A stretch of 64,000 nt of DNA from NCBI GenBank assembly GCA_035523875.1, contig DATKPY010000053.1:1-64000 (forward strand), in the 5' to 3' direction. The translations under genes were made by a program, and so were the position numbers. Source of the DNA: JASHUC01 sp035523875 (lineage in GTDB: Bacteria > Pseudomonadota > Gammaproteobacteria > Steroidobacterales > Steroidobacteraceae). Under the pieces are notes generated by a model, which had not been told where the DNA came from, made no database searches, and saw only the letters and a list, made by a program, of their open reading frames with translations. Positions 22,331 through 33,299 of the stretch are shown here, piece by piece (the stretch's first letter is position 1; each line of letters begins with the position of its first letter).

Positions 22331-22406
22331 AAAAAATCTCCCTAGCAAGTGGTGTGCTGCCCATTAGCGGCGGCGGCGAATTCTAACATGCACTCGTCCC
22401 GGACCC

Positions 22407-22437
22407 GTCCGCGCGGACCCTTAAGAATCTTTAAGGG
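22407..22437 (-). terminator. Two adjacent palindromes after lpdA, possible terminator
   Basis: GTCCGCGCGGAC (22407-22418) is a perfect 12-base palindrome. CCCTTAA (22418-22424) pairs with TTAAGGG (22431-22437) around six bases. Both lie directly after the lpdA stop at 22445. No T-run follows, so intrinsic termination is uncertain; an operator for the small peptide gene is an alternative. Confidence 0.4.
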
Positions 22438-22444
22438 CCGCTCG

Positions 22445-24235
22445 CTACTTCCTCGGCACGTAAAGATCCGTGAGCGTGCCCTCGAAGGCCTCGGCGGCGA
22501 ACGCCACCGTCTCGGACAGGGTCGGGTGGGGGTGAACCGTGAGGCCGATGTCGGCCGCATCGGCGCCCATCTCCACCGCCAGGGCCACCTCGCTCACGAG
22601 ATCTCCCGCATTCGGACCGACGATGCCGCCGCCCAGAATGCGGTGCGTTGCGGGATCGAACAGGAGTTTTGTAAAGCCGTCGTCGCGCCCGAGTGACAAG
22701 GAGCGCCCGCTCGCCGCCCAGGGGAATAGGCCCTTCTTGTAGGCGATCCCCTTGGCTTGCGCCTCGGTCTCGGTGAGCCCCGCCCAGGCCACTTCGGGAT
22801 CGGTATAGGCGACCGACGGCACCACCCGTGCGTCGAACGCCGCCTTGTGCCCCGCAGCAACCTCCGCTGCCACTTTCGCCTCGTGCGAGGCCTTGTGGGC
22901 GAGCATCGGCGGTCCGGCGATATCGCCGATCGCGAAGATATGGGGAACGTTCGTGCGCATTTGCCGGTCGACCGGGACGAACCCCCGATCCGAGACCGTG
23001 ACGCCCGCCGCCTCGGCGCCGATCTGCTTGCCGTTCGGCGTGCGTCCCACCGCGGCGAGCACCCGATCGTAGAGCTGCGGGCCCGGAGCCGCGGTGCCCT
23101 CGAAACTCACCCGCAGCCCCTCCGGGCGCGGCTCGATGGCGGTCACCCGCGTGCCGAGCAGAATCTGCTCGTAGCGCGCGCGAATGCGCTTCTCGAGCGG
23201 GCGCACGAGATCCGGATCGCAGCCGGGCATCAACTGCGGAGTGAGCTCGACCACGCTCACCCGGGACCCGAGCGCATCGAACACGCACGCCATCTCAAGT
23301 CCGATGATGCCGCCGCCGACCACCAGCAGCCGCTTGGCCGCGGGCAGCTCGAGCGCACCCGTCGAGTCGATGATGCGCGGATCGCTCGGCCAGCCGGGGA
23401 TGCGGATCGCCTCCGAGCCGGCGGCGATGATGCACTGCTCGAAGCGCAGGCGCTCGCTCCCCGACTCGGTCGTGACCTCGATCAGGTGCGGGCTCACGAA
23501 GCGTCCCGTGCCTTGCACGACTTCGACCTTGCGCTGCTTGGCGAGGAGCTTGAGTCCACCGGTCAACTTGCGCACCACGCCCGACTTCCAGCCGCGCAGC
23601 TTCTCCAGGTCGAGTGTGGGCGCGCCGAATGCGATGCCGTGGGCGGACATCGCTTGGGCTTCCTCGATCACTTTCGCCGCATGCAGGAGCGCTTTCGAGG
23701 GAATGCATCCGACGTTCAAACAAACCCCGCCCAGGACGGGCCAGCGCTCGACCAGCGTGACTTTGAGTCCGAGGTCCGCGGCCCGGAACGCCGCCGTGTA
23801 GCCTCCGGGCCCGGCTCCGAGCACGAGGAGCTGCGTGCTGCGGTCGGCCTGCGCCTCGATGCGCAGGCGCACCGTCGACTCCGGCGCCGGCATCCGCACG
23901 GTATCGCCCGAGGCCTCCGGCAGCTCCGCTTGGGCGGCGATCGCAGGAGCGGGCGGCGGACCCTGGGAAGCGGCGGCGGGCACGGCCGCGCCCGCCGCTT
24001 CGGAGGCGACGCGCGCAATGAGACTCCCCTTGGAGACGCGGTCGCCCTTCTTCACCCGCACCTCGGCGATCGTGCCGGCAACGGTGGCGGGCACGTCCAT
24101 CGAGGCCTTGTCCGTCTCGAGCGTGATGAGCGGGGTGTCGATCTCGATCCGATCGCCCGGGCGCACGAGCACGTCGACCACCGGAACGTCGTTGAAGTTG
24201 CCGAGGTCCGGAACGACGAGGTCGGTCGCGCTCAT
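22445..24235 (-). CDS. lpdA: Dihydrolipoyl dehydrogenase (E3) with N-terminal lipoyl domain
   Basis: 596 residues, about 120 more than a simple E3. Residues 1-80 are a lipoyl domain with the lipoyl-Lys in ETDKASMDVP; an Ala/Pro linker follows to about residue 120. The flavoenzyme part has the FAD-binding LVLGAGPGGYTAAFRAADLG, the redox disulfide in GGVCLNVGCIPSK (near residue 170), the NAD-binding GGGIIGLEMACVF, and the C-terminal His-Glu pair in VHPHPTLSET. It reoxidises dihydrolipoyl groups of pyruvate dehydrogenase, making NADH. As last gene of aceE-aceF-lpdA it is the complex's dedicated E3. A lipoyl-domain fusion like this occurs in Neisseria- and Xanthomonas-type complexes. It starts 25 bp after aceF. 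Confidence 0.95.
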   Translation of the reverse strand: MSATDLVVPDLGNFNDVPVVDVLVRPGDRIEIDTPLITLETDKASMDVPATVAGTIAEVRVKKGDRVSKGSLIARVASEAAGAAVPAAASQGPPPAPAIAAQAELPEASGDTVRMPAPESTVRLRIEAQADRSTQLLVLGAGPGGYTAAFRAADLGLKVTLVERWPVLGGVCLNVGCIPSKALLHAAKVIEEAQAMSAHGIAFGAPTLDLEKLRGWKSGVVRKLTGGLKLLAKQRKVEVVQGTGRFVSPHLIEVTTESGSERLRFEQCIIAAGSEAIRIPGWPSDPRIIDSTGALELPAAKRLLVVGGGIIGLEMACVFDALGSRVSVVELTPQLMPGCDPDLVRPLEKRIRARYEQILLGTRVTAIEPRPEGLRVSFEGTAAPGPQLYDRVLAAVGRTPNGKQIGAEAAGVTVSDRGFVPVDRQMRTNVPHIFAIGDIAGPPMLAHKASHEAKVAAEVAAGHKAAFDARVVPSVAYTDPEVAWAGLTETEAQAKGIAYKKGLFPWAASGRSLSLGRDDGFTKLLFDPATHRILGGGIVGPNAGDLVSEVALAVEMGADAADIGLTVHPHPTLSETVAFAAEAFEGTLTDLYVPRK

Positions 24236-24260
24236 CGCGAGACCCGCGCGGCTCGCCCGC

Positions 24261-25688
24261 TCACGGTACGGCCTCGAGGAGCGAATGCGCCTGCGCGAGC
24301 GTGCGCGCGAGGAACGCCGTGAAGCGCACCGCGAGCGCCCCGTCGATCACGCGGTGATCGTAGGAGAGCGACAGCGGCAGGATGAGGCGCGGCACGAGCG
24401 CGCCGTCCACGTACACGGGTCGCAGTGTGGCGCGCGAGACACCGAGTATCGCGACCTCCGGCGCATTGATGATCGGCGTGAATGCGGTGCCCCCGAGACT
24501 GCCCAAGCTCGAGATGGTGAAGCTTCCGCCTTGCATCTCGGTGAGGCTCAGCGATCCGCCGCGTGCCTTCTCGGCGAGCTCGCCCGCGGCGCGCGCGAGC
24601 GCGTACACGTCCTTGCGATCGGCATCGCGCACCACCGGCACGAGCAATCCGTTCGGCGTGTCGACCGCGAAGCCGATGTGCACGTACTTCTTGAGCACCA
24701 ACTGCTCGCCGCTCGCATCGAGCGAGGAGTTGAACGCGGGAAACTCGTGGAGCGCGCGGACACAGGCGCGGATGATGAATGCGAGGGGCGTGAGGCGGAT
24801 GCCGCGCTGCGCAGCCGTGTCCTTGTGGGCGCTGCGCAGCTCCTCGAGCGCAGTGATGTCGGCCTCGTCGAATTGCGTGACGTGGGGGATGTTCACCCAG
24901 CTCGCGTGCAGCCGCGCGCCGGAGATTCGCTGGATGCGCGACAGCGGCTTCACCTCCGTGGGCCCGAACTGCGCGAAGTCCACCACCGGGAGCGCGGGCA
25001 GGCCGCCCGCGCGGGCCGCGGCGCCGGCCTGCGCGCGCCCCCCGCCCGTGCCCGTGAGGGTCGCCTTGACGAACGCCTTCACGTCCTCCTCGCTGATGCG
25101 TCCCTTGAATCCCGTGCCGCTCACCGAGCCGAGATCGACACCGAGCTCGCGTGCGAGCTTGCGCACCGAGGGGCTCGCGTGCGCGCGCGAGAAGCTCGCC
25201 TCATCGATGGGGCTCGCCGCGGGCGCCGCCTGGGTCGCGGGTGCGGGCGGAGCGGGCCGCGCCGCCGGGGCGGCGGCGCTCGCCGCGGCCGTGCCCTCGC
25301 CGCGAGCCGCAGGCTTCTCCGCTGGGCGCGCGGGCGGTGCAGGGGGTGCCTGCGGTGCAAGGGGTGCTTGCGGTGCCGCGGGCGCTCGCTCGGCGGGCGG
25401 CGCCGTGGCGGATGCCGCCGCGGGGGGCGGGTCCGTGGCGGCCGCGTCGGCGACGCGCACCGCCACCACCAGGTCGCCCGCGTTGACGTGTCCACCCTTC
25501 CCGACGACCACGCGCTCGACGACCCCGCCGACCGTGGAGGGTACATCCATCGTCGCCTTCTCGGTCTCGAGCGTGACGAGCGGAGTCTCGGGCTCGATCG
25601 AGTCGCCCGGCTTGACGAGCACGTCGATGACGGCCACGTCCTTGAAGTTGCCCATGTCGGGCACGCGCACTTCGATGAGGCGAGACAC
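24261..25688 (-). CDS. aceF: Dihydrolipoyllysine-residue acetyltransferase (pyruvate dehydrogenase E2)
   Basis: 475 residues from a GTG start, which places the protein directly at SRLIEVRVPDMGNFKDVAVI. One lipoyl domain (residues 1-80, Lys in ETEKATMDVP), a long Ala/Pro linker with repeated PQAPLAPQAPPAPPA-type sequence, the peripheral subunit-binding domain (ASPSVRKLARELGVDLGSV, about 165-200), and the catalytic domain (about 235-475) with the active-site SYDHRVIDGA. It transfers the acetyl group to CoA and forms the core of the complex. Only one lipoyl domain is present here, while the E3 carries another, so the two together give the core two swinging arms. The gene lies 37 bp after aceE. 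Confidence 0.95.
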   Translation of the reverse strand: MSRLIEVRVPDMGNFKDVAVIDVLVKPGDSIEPETPLVTLETEKATMDVPSTVGGVVERVVVGKGGHVNAGDLVVAVRVADAAATDPPPAAASATAPPAERAPAAPQAPLAPQAPPAPPARPAEKPAARGEGTAAASAAAPAARPAPPAPATQAAPAASPIDEASFSRAHASPSVRKLARELGVDLGSVSGTGFKGRISEEDVKAFVKATLTGTGGGRAQAGAAARAGGLPALPVVDFAQFGPTEVKPLSRIQRISGARLHASWVNIPHVTQFDEADITALEELRSAHKDTAAQRGIRLTPLAFIIRACVRALHEFPAFNSSLDASGEQLVLKKYVHIGFAVDTPNGLLVPVVRDADRKDVYALARAAGELAEKARGGSLSLTEMQGGSFTISSLGSLGGTAFTPIINAPEVAILGVSRATLRPVYVDGALVPRLILPLSLSYDHRVIDGALAVRFTAFLARTLAQAHSLLEAVP

Positions 25689-25725
25689 GTTCAATCCCGT
25701 TGGGTCGGAGGCGTTGGAGGAGCCC

Positions 25726-28389
<2,664 letters not shown>

Positions 28390-28627
28390 GGAGAGCCACT
28401 CGGGAAAGCGGCCGCGGACCCCGATCGGACGACTTGAGCGCGGCGGGCGAGTGCGGCTGCTGTGCTAGGATGCGGAAAGACACTCCGCGTGACTTCGATC
28501 GTTCCGAACAAAGCCCGCCAATGATCCGGATTTCGCTCGTGACGGTCAAGCAACCGCGCCACCGACACGCGGGCGTCGTGCTCGCGCCGTCCACTTGCCA
28601 GCGGCGTAGCCCGACCGCTCACCGGTG

Positions 28628-30148
28628 ATGGCGGCGGCGTTTCCCCTGCCTGCCCTCCCGAGGCCTCCCGAGCTCGCGCGCCGCGCCCGCTTGGGCGAGC
28701 GCGCCGCCGCGGACGTCGATGCGATACTCGCGATCGCCTCGAGCGAGGCGCCGGCGGAGGTCTTCGCGGAGCTGCCGCAGAGTGAGCGCTGGCGGGAATT
28801 GCGCAAGCGCGCCGGGGCCGCCGCGGGCGTCGCGAGCGGCGCGCTCGGCAACGCCCGCAGCACGCGCACCGTGCTCGGCGCGCTCGGCGCGCGTGCGAGC
28901 ACCTTCGAAGCCCTCGCGCTCGCCGGGCGCATGCTGAAGGAGTTGGGGCCGCGCGCTCCCGCAAGCCTCGCGCTCGCAGCGCCCGGCGGTGCAGGCGCCC
29001 ACCCCCACGCGCACGATGCGCTCCTCTCCGGCGCGCTCGCGCACGCCTTCGAGCTTGCGACCTTCCGCAAGCCGAGCGGCGCGCGCGCCGGCATCCGGCG
29101 CATCGAGCTCGTTGGCGCCGCGCCGCGCGAGCTCGCGTACCTGGAGACCGCAGCGCGCGGCACCAACCTCGCACGTTTCCTCACGGCGCTGCCGCCCAAC
29201 GTGCTCGATGCGCGTGCGTACCGGCGCTTCATCACGCGCCTCGCGCGCGAGCGCGGTCTCGGCTTTCGCTGGCTCGATGAGCGATCGCTCAAGCGTCTCG
29301 GCGCGAACGCCTTTCTCGCCGTCTCCGCGGGCAACGCCGAGCGCACCGCGGGCATCGCGCACCTCGCTTACCGCCCGGCGCGCCGCCGGCGCGCAGCGCC
29401 CGATCTTGCCCTCATCGGCAAGGGAATCCTCTTCGACACCGGCGGCACCAACTTGAAGCCGCACCGTGCGATGCTCGAGATGCACACCGACATGGCCGGC
29501 AGCGCCGTTGCGCTCGCAACGCTCGATGCGCTCGCGCGCCTCGAAGCGCCGCTCGCGGTCGATGCATGGCTCGCGATCACCGAGAATCGCATCGGTCCAC
29601 GCTCGTACATCCCGCAAGAGGTCGTGCGCGCCGCAAACGGCGTGACGATCCAGGTGATTCACACCGATGCCGAGGGGCGCATGGTGCTCGCCGACACGCT
29701 CGCACTCGCCGCCCGCAGCCGGCCGCGCCTGATGATCGATTTCGCGACGCTCACCGGCGCGTGCCTGCATGCGCTCACCGAGCGCATGAGCGGGGTGTTC
29801 ACGAACGAGCCGCAGCTCAGCGACTCGCTGCTCGCGGCCGGCCGCGCGAGCGGCGAGCGGGTCTGGGGCTTCCCCTTCGATGCCGACTACGACTCCGACC
29901 TCGAGAGCAAGGTCGCCGATACGTTGCAGTGCGCGGTCGACGGCAAGGGCGATCACATCCTCGCCGCGCGGTTCCTGAGCCGCTTCGTGCCGGCCTCGAG
30001 CCCGTGGGTGCACCTCGATCTGTCCTCCGCCGTGCGCGCCGGCGGATTGGGACACATCGGCACCGACGTAACCGGCTTCGGCGTGCGCTACGCGCTCGAG
30101 CTGATTGTGCATCAGCGCGTGCTCGAGCAGCTCGGAGCGCGCCGATGA
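28628..30148 (+). CDS. Leucyl aminopeptidase family (M17) metallopeptidase
   Basis: 506 residues from the ATG (a GTG one codon earlier is possible). The catalytic half starts near residue 255. Metal and catalytic residues of M17 are all present: LIGKGILFDTGGTNLKP (Lys, Asp, Lys), TDMAGSA (Asp), and IHTDAEGRM (Asp, Glu, Arg). The signature normally begins Asn-Thr-Asp, so the His is a substitution outside the metal ligands. The N-terminal half is very Ala/Arg-rich and poorly conserved. The enzyme should remove N-terminal residues from peptides in the cytoplasm. The stop overlaps the pyrC start (ATGA), and rnt follows the same way, making a three-gene operon divergent from aceE. Confidence 0.9.
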   Translation: MAAAFPLPALPRPPELARRARLGERAAADVDAILAIASSEAPAEVFAELPQSERWRELRKRAGAAAGVASGALGNARSTRTVLGALGARASTFEALALAGRMLKELGPRAPASLALAAPGGAGAHPHAHDALLSGALAHAFELATFRKPSGARAGIRRIELVGAAPRELAYLETAARGTNLARFLTALPPNVLDARAYRRFITRLARERGLGFRWLDERSLKRLGANAFLAVSAGNAERTAGIAHLAYRPARRRRAAPDLALIGKGILFDTGGTNLKPHRAMLEMHTDMAGSAVALATLDALARLEAPLAVDAWLAITENRIGPRSYIPQEVVRAANGVTIQVIHTDAEGRMVLADTLALAARSRPRLMIDFATLTGACLHALTERMSGVFTNEPQLSDSLLAAGRASGERVWGFPFDADYDSDLESKVADTLQCAVDGKGDHILAARFLSRFVPASSPWVHLDLSSAVRAGGLGHIGTDVTGFGVRYALELIVHQRVLEQLGARR

Positions 30149-31194
30149 GCGCACCTCGCGGGTTCCCGCTCACGCTTGCGCGTCCCGACGACTGGCACCT
30201 GCACCTGCGCGACGGGGCCGAGCTCGAAGCGGTGTTGCCCTTCAGCGCGCAGCGCTTTGCGCGCGCCATCGTGATGCCGAACCTCTCGCCTCCGATCGCG
30301 ACGGTGGCAGTCGCCCTCGCCTATCGAGCGCGCATCCTCGAGCGCCTGCCGGCCGGCGCGCAGTTCGCGCCGCTCATGACGCTCTATCTCACCGATGCAA
30401 CCGATCCGGCCGAGATCGAGCTCGCGCGCGCGAGCGGCCACGTCCTCGGGTGCAAGCTCTACCCGGCGGGCGCCACCACGCACTCCGCTCACGGCGTGCG
30501 GGACGTGCGGCGGCTCGATCCGGTCCTCGCGCGCATGAGCGAGCTCGGGATGGTGCTCGAGGTGCACGGGGAGGTCACCGATCCCGAGGTCGACATCTTC
30601 GAGCGCGAGACGCGCTTCATCGATGCCGTGCTCGCGCCGCTCGCCGCGCGGCATCCGCGGCTGCGCATCGTGCTCGAGCACATCACGACGCGGCACGCCG
30701 TCGAGTTCGTGCGCGGCGCGCGCGCCGGCATCGGCGCCACGATCACGCCGCAGCACCTGACGATGAGCCGCAACGCGCTGTTCGCGGGGGGAATCCGCCC
30801 GCATCACTACTGCCTCCCGGTGCTCAAGACCGAGGCCGACCGCGAGGCGCTCGTCGCCGCGGCGCTGAGCGGGAATCCGCGCTTCTTTCTCGGTACCGAC
30901 AGCGCGCCGCACGGGCGACGCGCGAAGGAGAGCGCCTGCGGCTGCGCCGGGGTGTTCTCGGCGCACGCGGCGCTCGAGATCTACGCGGAGGTGTTCGATG
31001 CGGCGGGGCGCCTCGATGCGCTCGAGCCGTTCGCATCGCACTTCGGCGCCGACTTCTACCGCCTGCCGCGCAACGCCGCGCGCGTGACGTTGCGCAAGGA
31101 GTCCTGGCGCGTGCCCGAGAGCTACCCGTTCGGCACCGACGAGCTGGTACCGCTCGGGGCGGGGGGCGAGGTGCATTGGCGGCTGAGCTCATGA
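30145..31194 (+). CDS. pyrC: Dihydroorotase, class II (homodimeric)
   Basis: 349 residues, start overlapping the aminopeptidase stop. It closes carbamoyl-aspartate to dihydroorotate, step three of pyrimidine synthesis. The binuclear metal site is visible: HLHLRDG for the His pair, the carboxylated Lys in GCKLYPAGAT, His in EVHGEV and LEHITT, and Asp in FLGTDSAPH. The segment ESACGCAGVFSAHAALEIYAE is typical of the class II enzyme, distinguishing it from PyrC-like ring amidohydrolases. The stop overlaps the rnt start (ATGA). The pyrC-rnt order is known in gammaproteobacteria. Confidence 0.96.
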   Translation: MSAPRGFPLTLARPDDWHLHLRDGAELEAVLPFSAQRFARAIVMPNLSPPIATVAVALAYRARILERLPAGAQFAPLMTLYLTDATDPAEIELARASGHVLGCKLYPAGATTHSAHGVRDVRRLDPVLARMSELGMVLEVHGEVTDPEVDIFERETRFIDAVLAPLAARHPRLRIVLEHITTRHAVEFVRGARAGIGATITPQHLTMSRNALFAGGIRPHHYCLPVLKTEADREALVAAALSGNPRFFLGTDSAPHGRRAKESACGCAGVFSAHAALEIYAEVFDAAGRLDALEPFASHFGADFYRLPRNAARVTLRKESWRVPESYPFGTDELVPLGAGGEVHWRLSS

Positions 31195-31943
31195 GCGCGG
31201 GAGAGCACAACGTGGGCGCGACGCCGCTCGCGGCGGCGGCCCTGCTCATGGCGCGGCGCTTCCGCGGATTTCTTCCCGTGGTCATCGACGTGGAGACCGG
31301 CGGCTTTCACTCCACGACCGACGCGCTGCTCGAGATTGCGGCGGTGCTCATCGAGATGTCCGCCGACGGGCGCTTGAGGCGCGGCGAGACCGTGAGCTAT
31401 CACGTGCAGCCTTTCCCCGGCGCGCGGCTCGACCCGGCGGCGCTCACGGTGAACGGCATCGATCCCTACCATCCCCTGCGCCCGGCGCTACCGGAGCACG
31501 ATGCCCTGCAGCGAGTGTTCCGCGAGGTGCGCCGCGCGGTGCGCGCCTACGGGTGCCGCCGCGCGATCCTCGTCGGCCACAACGCCGCCTTCGATTTGGG
31601 ATTCTTGAACGCCGCGATCGCCCGCACGGACCTGAAGCGCAATCCCTTCCATCCCTTCTCGAGCTTCGATACGGCGACCCTCGCCGGGGTCGCGCTTGGC
31701 CAGACGGTCCTCGCCAAGGCTGCAACCGTGGCCGGAATGGACTGGGATGCGAGCTCCGCGCATTCGGCCGCGTACGATGCGGAGCGGACCGCGGAACTGT
31801 TCTGCCGGATCTCAAACCGCATGCAGGCGAGCTACCTCGATGCGGAGGAGCGCGCCCGCGCGCTCGGCTGGCTCGAGGTGCCGGGCGCGGAGGAGCGCGG
31901 CGAGCCCGCGCCGGGCCGCGAGCTCGATACGCCTACGCCGTGA
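31191..31943 (+). CDS. rnt: Ribonuclease T
   Basis: 250 residues; E. coli RNase T has 215, and the excess here is a C-terminal tail rich in Glu/Arg/Pro plus a short N-terminal lead. It is a DEDDh 3'-5' exoribonuclease that matures tRNA, 5S and 23S 3' ends. Exo I is VVIDVETGGF, Exo II GHNAAFDLGFLNAA, and Exo III AHSAAYDAERTAELF; all four acidic residues and the His are present. The segment NPFHPFSSFDTATLAGVALGQ is highly typical of Rnt. The start overlaps the pyrC stop, and the 3' end overlaps the convergent glutaredoxin fusion gene by 11 bases. Confidence 0.96.
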   Translation: MSAGEHNVGATPLAAAALLMARRFRGFLPVVIDVETGGFHSTTDALLEIAAVLIEMSADGRLRRGETVSYHVQPFPGARLDPAALTVNGIDPYHPLRPALPEHDALQRVFREVRRAVRAYGCRRAILVGHNAAFDLGFLNAAIARTDLKRNPFHPFSSFDTATLAGVALGQTVLAKAATVAGMDWDASSAHSAAYDAERTAELFCRISNRMQASYLDAEERARALGWLEVPGAEERGEPAPGRELDTPTP

Positions 31944-32487
31944 CCGCGCCGGCCTCGGCGAGGAGCTTCTTGAGCTCGCCGCTCCGATACATCTCGAGCG
32001 CGATGTCACAGCCGCCGACGAGCTCGCCGTTCACGTAGAGCTGCGGATAGGTTGGCCAGTTCGAGTACTGCTTGAGCGCATCGCGCAGCTCCGGGTCCTC
32101 GAAGATATTGACGTGCTTGAACTCAGCCCCGCACGCGCGCAGCGCCGCCACCGCCTGCGCCGAGAAGCCGCACTGGGGAAAGTCGGGTGTGCCCTTCATG
32201 AAGAGCACGACCGGGCCCGATTCGAGCTGCGCCTTGATTCGTTCCACGACATCCATCGTTAGTGATCCTCTTTTCAGTCGCCAGCGGCGCTCCAGGGTCG
32301 CGATCAGCTGCCATTGCTCGGCGGCGCTCGCGGCGGGCCAGCGCCCGATTTCCGCGGCGGTGCGCAGACACCCGGTGCAGTAGCCCGCGGCATCGAGCAC
32401 GCAGATCTTCACGCAGGGCGAGCGCGGACGCTGCGAGTGGCGCTCTTCGGATTCCTCGAGCTTCGCGCCGCTCGTCTCGCTCGGCAT
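31933..32487 (-). CDS. DUF1289-monothiol glutaredoxin (Grx4-type) fusion protein
   Basis: 184 residues in one uninterrupted frame. Residues about 22-70 are a DUF1289 domain: SPCVKICVLDAAGYCTGCLR with its four Cys, then IGRWPAASAAEQWQLIATL. From residue 78 a complete monothiol glutaredoxin follows (MDVVERIKAQLESGPVVLFM, active-site CGFS, then WPTYPQLYVNGELVGGCDI). Grx4-type proteins bind and pass on Fe-S clusters. An internal ATG (32256) is preceded by AAGAGG about ten bases upstream, so a separate 107-residue glutaredoxin could also be made. A good promoter lies 36 bases before the fusion start. The two domains usually occur as separate proteins. Whether the fusion, the short form or both exist is open. 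If the internal start is used, this is a grxD gene. Confidence 0.85.
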   Translation of the reverse strand: MPSETSGAKLEESEERHSQRPRSPCVKICVLDAAGYCTGCLRTAAEIGRWPAASAAEQWQLIATLERRWRLKRGSLTMDVVERIKAQLESGPVVLFMKGTPDFPQCGFSAQAVAALRACGAEFKHVNIFEDPELRDALKQYSNWPTYPQLYVNGELVGGCDIALEMYRSGELKKLLAEAGAVTA

Positions 32488-32522
32488 CCCGCCCTCGACG
32501 CATCGACACCCGCCTAAGTTGA

Positions 32523-32551
32523 ATTATGGGGGTTAGTCGCCTATTCTTCAA
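32523..32551 (-). promoter_or_regulatory. Sigma-70-type promoter of the DUF1289-glutaredoxin gene
   Basis: On the minus strand TTGAAG (32546-32551) and CATAAT (32523-32528) are separated by exactly 17 bases. Transcription would start about 30 bases before the ATG at 32487, which has GAGGG upstream. This places the whole fused frame on one transcript. Confidence 0.6.
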
Positions 32552-32633
32552 ACTTGGGCTTCGCGTTCACGCCGAGCCAGAATAACAAGCGGAACGCACA
32601 CCGAGTGTTCCAACACCTGAGGGGGGAATCGCC

Positions 32634-33245
32634 GTGAATCCACTCAATTCCATTTCCGGCTCGATCATCTCCGGAATCGTCCTCGCCATCATCGTGATCG
32701 TGATCGCGGTTGCCATCGGCGCATCGCCCGGAAGCTTCCACGAGGCGAGCCTTGCTCGCTGGCTGCACATCCTGAGCGGAATCACCTGGATTGGCCTGCT
32801 CTACTACTTCAACCTGGTGCAAACGCCTGCGCTCGCGGTCGCCGCCGCCGACAAGGGCGGCCCGGGCGGTGCCGGCATCGGGAAGTACATCGCGCCGCGC
32901 GCGCTCGCCTGGTTCCGCTGGGCCGCGGTCGCCACCTGGGTCACCGGCGCCTGGTACTTGATCCGCAACAGCAATTTTTTGAACGCCCTCACGCTCGGTC
33001 ACGGCGGCCACGACTCCTACGGGCTCGTCATCGGCATCGGTGGTTGGCTCGGCACCATCATGCTGTTCAACGTCTGGGCCCTCATCTGGCCGAACCAGAA
33101 GAAGATCCTGGGCATCGTGCCCGCGACCGACGAGCAGAAGGCGAAAGCGCGCAAGATCGCAGGCATGGCCTCGCGCACGAACTTCGTCCTGTCGATCCCG
33201 CTGCTGCTGTGCATGGGCTCCGCTTTCCACGGACTGCCCTTCTAG
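32634..33245 (+). CDS. PuuD/urate hydroxylase-like membrane protein, short form
   Basis: 203 residues from a GTG start with GGGGGGA about eight bases upstream. Predicted membrane segments lie at about residues 9-31, 43-65, 88-106, 127-147 and near the C-terminus. ARWLHILSGITWIGLLYYFN and the His/Trp-rich pattern match the membrane domain of urate hydroxylase PuuD, which converts urate to 5-hydroxyisourate, but the C-terminal cytochrome c part of true PuuD is missing (no CxxCH). Short relatives of unknown function are widespread in proteobacteria. It lies 54 bases before nadC on the same strand. No other purine-degradation gene is nearby, so a role in urate breakdown should not be assumed. Confidence 0.75.
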   Translation: MNPLNSISGSIISGIVLAIIVIVIAVAIGASPGSFHEASLARWLHILSGITWIGLLYYFNLVQTPALAVAAADKGGPGGAGIGKYIAPRALAWFRWAAVATWVTGAWYLIRNSNFLNALTLGHGGHDSYGLVIGIGGWLGTIMLFNVWALIWPNQKKILGIVPATDEQKAKARKIAGMASRTNFVLSIPLLLCMGSAFHGLPF

Positions 33246-33299
33246 GGGATGATTGCGCTCCCCCGGCGCGCCGCTTGCGAGGCCGCAGGCGGCGCGCAG

